Positions 1 to 6,031 are shown, numbered from the stretch's first letter. The stretch is 29,792 nucleotides of DNA from a virus (IMGVR_UViG_3300046311_000251:1-29792), one strand, 5' to 3'. Numbers and translations: made by a program. The notes: generated by a model not told the origin, from the letters alone.

Positions 1-1
1 G

Positions 2-139
2 CAGAAAAAAGAAGACTACAACACAGTCAATCAGAAAATCCAGGAGAGACTTTCAAGAAGGAATAAACAGAGAGAAAGTTCAAAGGCTACATCAGAGAAG
101 ACTAAACAGAAAGGAGTCAACAATGAAGAAGGAGATTAA
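2..139 (+). CDS. C-terminal end of an unknown Lys/Arg-rich protein (partial)
   Basis: A reading frame is open from base 2 to a TAA at 137-139, so this is the last 45 codons of a gene that begins outside the window. The visible part is very polar, rich in Lys, Arg, Gln, Ser and Glu, and ends NNEEGD. No domain is recognisable. Its stop lies 17 bases inside the next gene, the same kind of overlap seen throughout this phage, which supports it as real coding. Such tails are common on phage structural or DNA-binding proteins, but nothing here decides the function. Confidence 0.5.
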   Translation, partial: QKKEDYNTVNQKIQERLSRRNKQRESSKATSEKTKQKGVNNEEGD

Positions 140-341
140 TTATCTTACACTCTACATTTGTACAGTAGTCTGGGCAGTGATTGTTGCTATTTCGGTAGAG
201 AAAAGAGGAGCCCGGAAATTTGTTACAAAAGTTGTTAGAGTAGAAGCTGAAAAGCCTAATACAGACTGGACAGATGTGGAAAATCCACAGAAAAAAGCTT
301 ATTTGGAGCATCTTTATAACACAAGTTATGGCAAAGAGTAA
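123..341 (+). CDS. Small single-pass membrane protein, unknown function
   Basis: This 72-residue protein has one hydrophobic segment near its N-terminus (about residues 6-23, including YLTLYICTVVWAVIVAI), followed by a basic stretch and a polar tail. By the positive-inside rule the charged C-terminal part is probably cytoplasmic. Its start sits inside the tail of the previous gene and its end overlaps the next start, so the three are probably translated together. No family is recognised. It lies two genes upstream of the SPFH membrane protein. Confidence 0.6.
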   Translation: MKKEINYLTLYICTVVWAVIVAISVEKRGARKFVTKVVRVEAEKPNTDWTDVENPQKKAYLEHLYNTSYGKE

Positions 342-555
342 AAAATCAAAGACTAAAGACTGGATTAAACTTGTTATGTATGTGATCTTAATGATTACAG
401 CAACAAGTTTGTATGCAGAATATGTAGTAAGTAGAGAGTTGAATGGTTTTATTCAACTGACAGCTACCATAGTTATGGTGGGCTTAGTAATATGGATACT
501 TAACAAAGTAGTAGTCCATTTAACAAACATTTTAGAAATCAAACTATTAAAGTAA
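328..555 (+). CDS. Small two-helix membrane protein, unknown function
   Basis: I start this gene at the ATG at 328, which overlaps the previous stop; the frame also has an earlier ATG at 274 deep inside the upstream gene. The 75-residue product begins with a Lys/Ser-rich cytoplasmic-type head (MAKSKKSKTKD), followed by two hydrophobic segments at about residues 12-30 and 42-62. It precedes the SPFH-domain gene by 6 bases and may be a membrane partner of it. That is inference from position only. No family is recognised. Confidence 0.6.
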   Translation: MAKSKKSKTKDWIKLVMYVILMITATSLYAEYVVSRELNGFIQLTATIVMVGLVIWILNKVVVHLTNILEIKLLK

Positions 556-561
556 AAGATC

Positions 562-1509
562 ATGATTACAATTATCTTAATTATTGCAGCCCTTATTCTT
601 GGTGGAATTATGGCAATTCCAAATTTTGTAAAGTACAGTAACATGTACAGTAATGAACAAGACACTAAAGAAGGTCAAGCTATTTTTAGAGCAGCTTGGA
701 GAGGTGTATTAGTGTTTATTCTTTTGTTGATTACAGCATTTGTGCAACCGTTTGCATTTGAGCGTGTTGATGCAGGTAATGTTGGTATCAAGATTAAACT
801 TACTGGTAATTCCCGTGGTGTATCAAACTATGAATATAAAACAGGATGGGTAATGTATAACTCTTGGACAGAACAAATGTTAGAATTCCCTACATTCCAG
901 CAACATATTGAGTATGATGACCAGGTTATTATCACAAAAGGAGGTTTCTCAGCTTCAATTAAACCAAGCTTTAACTATAGTTTAAAACCTACAGCTATTG
1001 GTGATATGTTTGAGAACTTACGTGTTGATATTAAACAGGTAGAATTAGGCTGGTTAAAGAATGCTATTATTGGTGCCGTTAATGATGTATCTAATACATG
1101 GGAGGTAGATAGTATTTTTACCCATAGAGCTCAGTTTGAAGCAAGTATAGTTGTAGAATGTAACAAAAGATTAACCAAATGGTTTAATGTATCTCAGTTG
1201 AGAACTAATATTACACCACCGGAATCTTTACAAGAAGCTATTATTGCTAAGACTAAATCTATCCAACAAGCACAAGCTGAAGAGCAAAGAGCATTAGCTG
1301 CAGTTGCTACTAAGAAGCGTAAGATTGCTGAGGCCCAAGCAGACTCTGCTGAGACCATCATTAATGCTACCGCAGCTTCATTAGCTATGAAACTTAAGCA
1401 AAACCAGTTGACTCCTATGTACATAGAGTATGTAAAATGGACTAACTGGGATGGTAAGTTACCTTCTACCATGACTGGTAGTGCAGGAACTTTGCTAAAT
1501 ATCAAATAA
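562..1509 (+). CDS. SPFH/band 7 (prohibitin-like) membrane protein
   Basis: This 315-residue protein has two hydrophobic segments, at residues 2-20 and about 48-66. They lead into an SPFH/band 7 domain beginning near ERVDAGNVGIKI, the typical family entry where a beta strand follows the membrane anchor. The domain runs to about residue 215. It is followed by an Ala/Gln/Glu/Lys-rich helix (about 225-270, including QAQAEEQRALAAVA) of the kind that lets stomatins and prohibitins oligomerise. SPFH proteins form ring or cage assemblies in membranes, and phage copies are known but their role is unclear. The gene ends just before a strong terminator and closes the first transcription unit. The family call is firm; the role in infection is not known. 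Confidence 0.85.
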   Translation: MITIILIIAALILGGIMAIPNFVKYSNMYSNEQDTKEGQAIFRAAWRGVLVFILLLITAFVQPFAFERVDAGNVGIKIKLTGNSRGVSNYEYKTGWVMYNSWTEQMLEFPTFQQHIEYDDQVIITKGGFSASIKPSFNYSLKPTAIGDMFENLRVDIKQVELGWLKNAIIGAVNDVSNTWEVDSIFTHRAQFEASIVVECNKRLTKWFNVSQLRTNITPPESLQEAIIAKTKSIQQAQAEEQRALAAVATKKRKIAEAQADSAETIINATAASLAMKLKQNQLTPMYIEYVKWTNWDGKLPSTMTGSAGTLLNIK

Positions 1510-1525
1510 ACAAATTACTATATGT

Positions 1526-1559
1526 AAAGGGTATGATTAAGTTCATACCCTTTTTTTTC
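1526..1559 (+). terminator. Intrinsic terminator after the SPFH gene
   Basis: An 11-bp perfect inverted repeat (AAAGGGTATGA at 1526-1536 and its complement at 1543-1553) encloses a 6-base loop. Its 3' arm runs into an eight-T tract. It lies 16 bases after the SPFH stop codon and immediately before the small-gene cluster. Confidence 0.9.
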
Positions 1560-1567
1560 TTACAGTT

Positions 1568-1753
1568 ATGGATCCCTTTAGAGTAATTGAGCTACGGGCT
1601 CAGTATGAAGTCTTATCTCACATTGAAGACATGTTTACACCTAAATCTACACATAAAGTAGCAAAGTATGTTGACAAGAAGATGAGAGATATAATCAAAG
1701 AGTTAGAAACCTTTAAACAGCCAGAGGATGGAAAGAAATGTAAAAATTGCTGA
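1568..1753 (+). CDS. Small hypothetical protein, 61 aa
   Basis: This is the first gene after the terminator. The soluble 61-residue product is mostly helical by composition and ends with KKCKNC, a Cys pair at the C-terminus that could bind metal or form a disulfide. No family is recognised. The following gene starts 26 bases inside it, which is consistent with coupled translation. Confidence 0.55.
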   Translation: MDPFRVIELRAQYEVLSHIEDMFTPKSTHKVAKYVDKKMRDIIKELETFKQPEDGKKCKNC

Positions 1754-1964
1754 TTATGAAGATAAACAGCATTTGATGCTAGCTGCATTAAACATGGCAG
1801 GATTAGCTGTAGATTATATTACTGTAGATCTAATACACTCAACTTTATTAAAGCTTACTGAAAAAGGTGGGAATATGGATATACTGGATGCTGTAGTTGT
1901 TAAAGAAACTCATGCAAAAAAGTGGGAAGAATACTTTAAAAAACAGAACAATGAAAAAGTCTGA
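1728..1964 (+). CDS. Small hypothetical protein, 78 aa
   Basis: The 78-residue product is acidic and predicted largely helical, with a central segment around AGLAVDYITVDLIHSTLLKL followed by KGG and a short second helix. It has no membrane segment or metal ligands. It overlaps both the preceding and following genes. The 3' end (KKQNNEKV) doubles as the A-rich leader of the next start, a degenerate form of the repeated leader seen further on. Function unknown. Confidence 0.55.
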   Translation: MERNVKIADYEDKQHLMLAALNMAGLAVDYITVDLIHSTLLKLTEKGGNMDILDAVVVKETHAKKWEEYFKKQNNEKV

Positions 1965-2262
1965 TGAATTAAAAGAAGCTGCTGCTAGAGAAGACAATGA
2001 TCTTAGAGCAATGGGTCTTATGAAACAATCCTTAAGAGAAGCTAGGTATGAAAGATTTGTTGAAGATTATCTACCAGCACTTTTGAAAAAAGGTTATGTC
2101 ATTACAATTAATGAAGCTGACGGTAAGTACACTATTGATACAGAAAGCTGTGGTAAGACATATGGTACAATTGATTATTATCCAAAAGCTAATAACTTGC
2201 TAATCCGGAGAAAAAATTCTTGGATTAAACCTGGTCTTAAATGGCTTATTGAAAATCTTTAA
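1951..2262 (+). CDS. Hypothetical phage protein, 103 aa
   Basis: I prefer the ATG at 1951, preceded by the A-rich AAACAGAACA, over the upstream in-frame ATG at 1897 that lies well inside the previous gene. The product has a charged helical N-terminal half and a compact C-terminal part with GYVITINEADGKYTID and a DYYPKANNLLIR segment. The second part looks like a small alpha/beta fold in which a phage gene product recurs, but no named family can be assigned with confidence. It sits in the small-gene run. Confidence 0.6.
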   Translation: MKKSDELKEAAAREDNDLRAMGLMKQSLREARYERFVEDYLPALLKKGYVITINEADGKYTIDTESCGKTYGTIDYYPKANNLLIRRKNSWIKPGLKWLIENL

Positions 2263-2271
2263 ACAAGAACA

Positions 2272-2502
2272 ATGAATTTTTTAAACATAGAGATAGCAGA
2301 AGACTATGAAACATTGCTTGTGCAATTCAAGGCCTTAAAAAGAATAGCTATATCTCAACAAGCACAACTTGATCATTACCAAAAAAGAGTACAAGAGTTT
2401 AGTGTTGAAAGAGTTGTTCAATTAGAAGCTGAACTTGAATCACAAAAAGAGATGAATAGCCTTCTTACAGAAGAGTTAGAAACTAAACAACAAGAACAAT
2501 GA
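2272..2502 (+). CDS. Small coiled-coil protein
   Basis: Residues from about 12 to 70 form long heptad-rich helix without Pro or Gly, rich in Glu, Gln, Leu and Lys, so a dimeric or trimeric coiled coil is likely. The C-terminus KQQEQ is encoded by the repeated leader element, whose ATG (2499) starts the next gene and overlaps this gene's TGA. Its own start also has a shortened copy of the element (2261-2274). Function unknown; small coiled-coil genes also occur at 13617 and 25855. Confidence 0.65.
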   Translation: MNFLNIEIAEDYETLLVQFKALKRIAISQQAQLDHYQKRVQEFSVERVVQLEAELESQKEMNSLLTEELETKQQEQ

Positions 2503-2615
2503 AAGAAGATAAAGCATGGTTAATATTGCCATTAATAGCATACACAAAGTATTCTAATGGTAATAAGGAAATATCATTTGGGTGGTTGAGAAAAACATTT
2601 TTTATTAAATTTTAA
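2499..2615 (+). CDS. Mini-protein, 38 aa, within the leader-repeat array
   Basis: A short frame from the ATG that ends the first leader repeat to a TAA that touches the second. The product has a moderately hydrophobic stretch (AWLILPLIAY) and a basic aromatic C-terminus. Evidence that it is real: its start has the same 17-bp leader as its neighbours, its stop abuts the next leader, and it fills the whole interval between two copies. There is no homology call and it could be a decayed cassette. Confidence 0.45.
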   Translation: MKEDKAWLILPLIAYTKYSNGNKEISFGWLRKTFFIKF

Positions 2616-2627
2616 ACAACAAGAACA

Positions 2628-2771
2628 ATGAAGTTAGATTTTAGAACACAGTTTAAGAAAAGTAAAGAAGGTAATATACACTTTAGTTTTTTATCAGTCA
2701 GTTTTGGGAGCAATGCTTTCTTAATTGCAATCTTAGGACTAGTGTTTACCTTTAAACAACAAGAACAATGA
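2628..2771 (+). CDS. Mini-protein, 47 aa, probable single membrane helix
   Basis: Begins at the ATG of the second leader repeat and ends in the third, where KQQEQ and TGA overlap the next ATG by four bases. The N-terminal half is basic (FRTQFKKSKEG) and the C-terminal half hydrophobic (AFLIAILGLVF), consistent with a tail-anchored or single-pass membrane peptide. Bounded on both sides by leader repeats, as are its neighbours. Function unknown. Confidence 0.5.
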   Translation: MKLDFRTQFKKSKEGNIHFSFLSVSFGSNAFLIAILGLVFTFKQQEQ

Positions 2772-2971
2772 AACTATTAAGCAGAAATTGGGGACAATGG
2801 ACAGACCTATCAACTACGGGGTATATGGGTTACAAGTATGTGCTTCAAGCAAGGAGACATAAAAACGGAAAGCTACAATACCGAGTTGAGAAAAGTGAGG
2901 ATAGTTACACTTGTACAATCCCAACACTTGAGCAATTAGAAAAAGTAACATTTAAACAACAAGAACAATGA
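2768..2971 (+). CDS. Small hypothetical protein, 67 aa
   Basis: A soluble, basic and aromatic 67-residue protein (Trp, Tyr and Arg rich). The pattern of short beta strands around YKYVLQARRH, LQYRVEK and SYTCTIP suggests a small beta fold. It starts at the third leader repeat and its last residues, KQQEQ, are encoded by the fourth. No family recognised. Confidence 0.55.
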   Translation: MKLLSRNWGQWTDLSTTGYMGYKYVLQARRHKNGKLQYRVEKSEDSYTCTIPTLEQLEKVTFKQQEQ

Positions 2972-3198
2972 AAAAACTATTTATAGTATTAATGCTATTT
3001 ACATTGGCTTCTTGTAAAGAACCTAATGTAAAAACTACAAATTCTAGTCATATAATTGGAACATTTGGGCACACACTAGATATTGTTAAAATTGAAGGCT
3101 GTGAATATTTCTTTGCAGACTATGATAGAAGTGCACTATTTACACACAAGGGTAATTGTAACAATCCTATTCACAAACTTAAGCAACAAGAACAATGA
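2968..3198 (+). CDS. Small predicted lipoprotein
   Basis: The N-terminus is a classic type II signal peptide: basic MKK, a hydrophobic core, then the lipobox LASC with Cys16 as the lipidation site. The mature part is about 60 residues with CEYFF and a THKGNC segment. This Cys/His pattern recurs, from memory, in small proteins of Bacteroidota phages and may bind metal or form a disulfide. Phage lipoproteins often act in superinfection exclusion or lysogenic conversion, which is only a possibility here. The gene starts at leader repeat 4 and its KQQEQ end is encoded by repeat 5. Confidence 0.65.
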   Translation: MKKLFIVLMLFTLASCKEPNVKTTNSSHIIGTFGHTLDIVKIEGCEYFFADYDRSALFTHKGNCNNPIHKLKQQEQ

Positions 3199-3431
3199 TT
3201 GGATTGGAATTAAAAGCCTTAATAGTGATACTTGCTTTAATGTCAGCATTTATTACTGCGGCAAACTATAAAGAAGTTTGTTTTGATAACAAGAGTTATT
3301 TATTTGGTCTTATTGAAATTGACGAGGGATTTGTACCACAAAAATCTTGGTGGGTATGGCTTTTTATTACAATAGTATTATTTGCTTATGCTCTTTGTTT
3401 AAATGAACAACAGTCAATAATTATAATTTAA
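3195..3431 (+). CDS. Small two-helix membrane protein
   Basis: Two hydrophobic segments are visible, at about residues 5-23 (LKALIVILALMSAFITAANY) and 51-68 (WWVWLFITIVLFAYALCL), separated by a polar loop of about 28 residues. It starts at the fifth leader repeat, overlapping the lipoprotein gene by ATGA, so the two are probably co-translated. No family recognised; a membrane-active accessory or holin-like role cannot be excluded or shown. Confidence 0.6.
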   Translation: MIGLELKALIVILALMSAFITAANYKEVCFDNKSYLFGLIEIDEGFVPQKSWWVWLFITIVLFAYALCLNEQQSIIII

Positions 3432-3447
3432 CTAAACAACAAGAACA

Positions 3448-3675
3448 ATGAAAAAGATAAAATTTGGATACAGACTTATTCAACTTAATTTGCTGTATTG
3501 GATTATATACAACACATATTTTGGTTGGAATTTACATCCAGTAAGCAAGGTTGAAGAAAACTTTGATTATGTGTTTTCATTTATTTGGAGAGTAGCTATT
3601 ATAATATATTTAATGCCACTAGTATCTTTGTATGAATCAGCTATTAAATCAAAAAGCAATGAGAACAGTTTATAA
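3448..3675 (+). CDS. Small membrane protein, 75 aa
   Basis: Starts at the sixth and last leader repeat. Two moderately hydrophobic segments (about residues 10-26 and 44-62) flank a polar middle, and a Lys/Ser/Asn-rich tail follows. The next gene begins inside its last codons. No family is recognised. Together with the previous two genes it forms a block of envelope-directed small proteins. Confidence 0.6.
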   Translation: MKKIKFGYRLIQLNLLYWIIYNTYFGWNLHPVSKVEENFDYVFSFIWRVAIIIYLMPLVSLYESAIKSKSNENSL

Positions 3676-3913
3676 ATATCAGTTAGATCTTGGTACAGTA
3701 ACTATAGAGTTACCAGAAAATGCAGAAATAATTACTGTAGGAAAAGATCCACATGGAAAATATTCATTGTGGGCAATTGTAAATACTGAAGCCGTGAAGG
3801 TAAAGAAAAATTTTAAAATTTTAGGTACAGGGAGTGAAGTACCCAACAATGCTTGGTATATTGACTCTTTTATAGATGGAGCATTTGTGTGGCATGTCTT
3901 TGAACTTGTGTAA
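3659..3913 (+). CDS. DUF7352-like protein
   Basis: The ATG at 3659 is chosen over 3632 because the protein then opens MRTVYKYQLDL, which matches the usual beginning of this phage family. The 84-residue product follows the family pattern as I remember it: YKY-L, then IELPENAEI, LWAIVNTEA, ILGTG and a terminal GAFVWHVFEL. It appears to be a small all-beta protein with no catalytic residues visible. Family members are widespread in phage accessory regions with no known function. It overlaps the upstream membrane gene by 17 bases. Confidence 0.6.
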   Translation: MRTVYKYQLDLGTVTIELPENAEIITVGKDPHGKYSLWAIVNTEAVKVKKNFKILGTGSEVPNNAWYIDSFIDGAFVWHVFELV

Positions 3914-3915
3914 TC

Positions 3916-4122
3916 ATGAAGCATTTCATTAAGTTTACTACAGTCTGGATTAGTCAGAACTTAGCTATTCCATTCTGGACTATTGGTCATATTCACTTGA
4001 TGACTACTGTATACCAAGATATTATGGAGATACTAGCTTCATTTGGTATGAATATCATAGTGGCAATTGGCTTCTGGATAAACTACAGGGATGATAAAAA
4101 ACAACAAAATGGCACTAATTGA
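3916..4122 (+). CDS. Small membrane protein, 68 aa
   Basis: One clear hydrophobic helix lies at about residues 39-56 (ILASFGMNIIVAIGFWI) after a less hydrophobic aromatic N-terminal part. The C-terminus is polar, DDKKQQNGTN, and its KKQQN codons supply the A-rich leader of the next start at 4109, so the genes overlap by 14 bases. No family recognised. It immediately precedes the fractured radical SAM gene and may share its transcript. Confidence 0.6.
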   Translation: MKHFIKFTTVWISQNLAIPFWTIGHIHLMTTVYQDIMEILASFGMNIIVAIGFWINYRDDKKQQNGTN

Positions 4123-4519
4123 AAAAGTTACTAGAAAGTCTATGATCATAAGACCATCTGGAAGATCTACTGACTTTATCAGTCCTTCTTTTGGATTTGG
4201 CTGCTTATATGACTGTACTTATTGTGTGACTCCTGATACTCTTATTACTACTCCTCAAGGTTTAAAAATGGCTGGAGAAATTCAGGAAGGAGATCAAGTA
4301 ATTTCTTTTTCCCTGGATACCGAGAAAGTTGAAACAGACTTAGTGACTGTAATTGGTCAACGGGATACTGATGAACTTTATGTAATTGAAGTAGATGAAC
4401 AAACTGTGACCGTAACTGGAGAGCATCCTTTTTATACAAAAAATAGAGGTTGGGTAGAAGCAAAACATCTAACTGAAGATGATGAACTACTTTGTGATAC
4501 GGGTGATTTAATCCAATAA
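4109..4519 (+). CDS. Radical SAM photoproduct lyase-like protein, N-terminal part fused to N-intein
   Basis: The first half of a fractured gene. The ATG at 4109 has an AAAACAACAAA leader; 4091 is an alternative start. Residues 1-38 are the N-extein, ending GFGCLYDCTY. Residues 39-136 are an N-intein starting with Cys39 and carrying block A (TPDTLITTPQG, then EGDQV) and block B (TGEHPFYT, T103 and H106), ending soon after LTEDDELL. Joined to the protein at 5068, the extein reads CLYDCTY-CYM, giving the CxxxCxxC cluster motif of radical SAM enzymes. Codons from 4248 onward overlap the HNH gene in antisense. Extein and intein calls are from visible motifs; trans-splicing is inferred. Confidence 0.85.
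   Translation: MALIEKVTRKSMIIRPSGRSTDFISPSFGFGCLYDCTYCVTPDTLITTPQGLKMAGEIQEGDQVISFSLDTEKVETDLVTVIGQRDTDELYVIEVDEQTVTVTGEHPFYTKNRGWVEAKHLTEDDELLCDTGDLIQ
4223..4516 (+). other. N-terminal split-intein domain (IntN)
   Basis: These 98 codons run from the splice-site Cys (4223-4225) to the last sense codon before TAA. The nucleophile Cys1, the D-T-L-I-T strand, the GD-V segment and the TxxH block B are all present. The domain has the usual length for the N part of a mini-intein once its endonuclease is removed. It ends at a stop instead of continuing into an endonuclease domain. Confidence 0.85.
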
Positions 4520-5069
4520 TGTTATTAGGATCAAATACATCTATGTCAGCAAGTTTACAGAACCATCTTGGAATAATGTGATGGTAATCTATGTTATCAG
4601 TAGTATTAGTTAATGCACAGTGTGTAAAGTTTAGATTTTTTTTGAGCTTGTACCAATCATTAGACTGATATTCTATAGCATGTGAAGTTCCATGTATATA
4701 GTTAGGATTTCCGGGGCCTTGATATCTTTGAGATATAATTTGACCCTGGCTTTTCTTACCAAGCCCTTGTTTAGTGCAATCAGAACAGTAACCTTTTCTA
4801 GCTTTAGATTTAGGTGACTGTTCACCACAGATTTTACAGAGAATCCATTTAGTATGAGCAGAGGGAAGTGTTCTATCAATAGTAAATAATAGACCTTCAA
4901 ACTTTTTCATAGTTCTAAAGTCTCTGTTATAATGCTTACTGGCTTCTTGAAAAGTTCTAAATGTAGGTTTAGACTGTTGATTAAACAATTCAGTATAACT
5001 TGTCTCACATGTAGAATTACAATAGGTTGTAGACTTTTTTGTAATTTTACCACAATATTTACAGCTCAT
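4248..5069 (-). CDS. HNH homing endonuclease, antisense inside the fractured intein gene
   Basis: The 273-residue product has an N-terminal zinc-ribbon-like Cys cluster (CKYC, then C17 and C21), a second one (CKIC at 78-81, CSDC at 95-98), a GPGNPNYIHG segment at 118-127, and an HNH core: C151, YHHIIP (H163-H164), PNNIIGL (N182-N183) and HPYHKVVHH (H189-H197). This is the arrangement of phage HNH homing enzymes carrying a NPNW-type loop. Residues 184-273, including the last catalytic helix, are encoded antisense to the N-intein, and the Leu/Gln-rich tail after residue 200 is probably shaped by that overlap. Its start codon shares CATG with the C-half start. It probably cuts intein-free copies of the gene to spread the insertion. 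Confidence 0.8.
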   Translation of the reverse strand: MSCKYCGKITKKSTTYCNSTCETSYTELFNQQSKPTFRTFQEASKHYNRDFRTMKKFEGLLFTIDRTLPSAHTKWILCKICGEQSPKSKARKGYCSDCTKQGLGKKSQGQIISQRYQGPGNPNYIHGTSHAIEYQSNDWYKLKKNLNFTHCALTNTTDNIDYHHIIPRWFCKLADIDVFDPNNIIGLNHPYHKVVHHLQLDVLLLPNLYFLYKKDALQLRSQFVHLLQLHKVHQYPVDQLQSLSLFQLSRYPGKKKLLDLLPEFLQPFLNLEE

Positions 5070-5187
5070 GGAGTTAAAATTTAAGAAAATAAAAGTTATT
5101 ACAAAGATAGCAAAGCAATCTAAGGTTGTTAACTTTTCTGTACAAAAGAATGAAAATTATTTTGCAAATGGTGTTCTTACACATAAC
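5068..5187 (+). other. C-terminal split-intein domain (IntC)
   Basis: Forty codons with their own ATG end in the canonical His-Asn, followed by Cys at 5188-5190. The block F pattern (V-x-F-S-V then NYFANGVLTHN) is complete. Its separate start codon and about 40-residue length are those of natural split C-inteins. Confidence 0.85.
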
Positions 5188-5943
5188 TGCTATATGAAAA
5201 GACACAAACCGGAAGGATTAACTGTAGCCACTAATACTGGTGATATCCTGACAGAAATAAACTCACATGCTTTCTTTGCTACGGTAGACAAACCAAATCA
5301 AACTGGTGAGTTCATTACTTATGATATATCATGCAATGAAGACTTTGCTCTGCATGCTAAGCATCATGACTGGAAAACCATTTTTCAGTTCTTTAAAGAT
5401 CATCCACTTGCTATGGGTTCATTTGCAACTAAGCATTATAATAAGGAGTTGTTGAATTTTAATCCTGAAGGTAAAGTAAGAATTAGATTTAGTCTAATGC
5501 CTTTTGAGTTACATCAACATCTTGAACCTAATACAAGTGGTATTCAAGAAAGACTTTCAGCTGTTAACATGTTTTTAAGGGCTGGTTATGAGGTTCATTT
5601 AAACTTTAGTCCTGTTATTGTTCATGATAACTGGTTACAGCATTATGAGAACTTATTTAAAAATGTTGCAGTTATGGCAAAACATTTTGGTTGGGATGAC
5701 GACAGAGTTAAAGCTGAGGTAATCTTTTTAACTCATAATGAAGGAAAGCATCATTATAACTTAGCTCACAACAAACCAGGAGAAGAACTCTTGTGGGTAC
5801 CGAAATTGCAAGAAAGCAAAACCTCCCAGTATGGTGGGAGAAACTTAAGGTATGAACATAATAGAAAAGCAGACTACATAAAGCAGTTTGTGGAACTACA
5901 TGATCAAGTAATACCTTGGAACACAATTAGATATATATTTTGA
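5068..5943 (+). CDS. C-intein fused to radical SAM photoproduct lyase-like protein, C-terminal part
   Basis: The second half of the fractured gene. Residues 1-40 form the C-intein, with block F (VVNFSVQKNENYFANG) and block G ending VLTHN. Cys41 is the +1 extein residue and begins CYMKRHKPEGL. The following 250 residues resemble the SplB/SPL radical SAM family: a post-cluster Tyr, TNTGDILTEI, a strand with ITYDISCNED, KVRIRFSLMP and VHLNFSPVIV barrel strands. The reassembled enzyme would be about 289 residues, a normal size for phage SPL-like proteins. Spore photoproduct lyases repair UV thymine lesions using SAM and a 4Fe-4S cluster, so DNA repair is plausible, but the substrate is not shown by sequence alone. 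Confidence 0.85.
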   Translation: MELKFKKIKVITKIAKQSKVVNFSVQKNENYFANGVLTHNCYMKRHKPEGLTVATNTGDILTEINSHAFFATVDKPNQTGEFITYDISCNEDFALHAKHHDWKTIFQFFKDHPLAMGSFATKHYNKELLNFNPEGKVRIRFSLMPFELHQHLEPNTSGIQERLSAVNMFLRAGYEVHLNFSPVIVHDNWLQHYENLFKNVAVMAKHFGWDDDRVKAEVIFLTHNEGKHHYNLAHNKPGEELLWVPKLQESKTSQYGGRNLRYEHNRKADYIKQFVELHDQVIPWNTIRYIF

Positions 5944-5944
5944 T

Positions 5945-6031
5945 ATGAAAAACTACCCCTTTTGGTTAAATAACCTAATCTATTTCTTAGCAGGAATAGG
6001 ATTTTACGGAATTTTATTGTATTTTAGTTAA
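5945..6031 (+). CDS. Mini membrane protein, 28 aa
   Basis: A 28-codon frame starting 1 base after the C-half stop. Residues 11-26 (IYFLAGIGFYGILLYF) form one hydrophobic helix after a short polar head. It fills an otherwise empty interval in a very compact region, and small membrane genes are abundant here. Because it is so short, chance cannot be excluded. Confidence 0.35.
   Translation: MKNYPFWLNNLIYFLAGIGFYGILLYFS

Larger units (their letters stand above)
2485..3450 (+). repeat. Array of six 17-bp start-codon leader repeats
   Basis: The element AAACAACAAGAACAATG occurs at 2485-2501, 2614-2630, 2754-2770, 2954-2970 and 3434-3450 without mismatch, and at 3181-3197 with one change (AAG for AAA). 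Every copy ends in the start codon of a small gene. A 14-base form missing three bases is at 2261-2274, and looser relatives precede the starts at 1951, 4109 and 26138. In four copies the same bases encode the upstream gene's C-terminus KQQEQ with TGA overlapping ATG. Copies 2 and 6 lie just after a TAA. Spacings are about 129-253 bp, each interval holding one gene. Confidence 0.9.

Noticed and set aside
1194-1505. Minus-strand frame opposite the SPFH C-terminal helix.
   Set aside because: Its composition reflects the antisense of an Ala/Gln-rich coiled coil, and no neighbour context supports it.
2485-3450. Repeat array considered as a CRISPR array.
   Set aside because: Spacings vary from about 129 to 253 bp, each interval contains a gene, and the repeat always ends in that gene's start codon. 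There is no cas gene or palindromic repeat.
4673-4900. Second minus-strand frame inside the HNH gene.
   Set aside because: The 273-residue HNH frame carries the zinc and HNH motifs; this shorter overlapping frame has none.
4109-5943. Split radical SAM gene considered as a frameshifted pseudogene or sequencing error.
   Set aside because: Both intein parts are complete at their ends and the C-half has its own ATG. The intervening 550 bases encode a nuclease on the other strand, so a simple frameshift cannot explain it.
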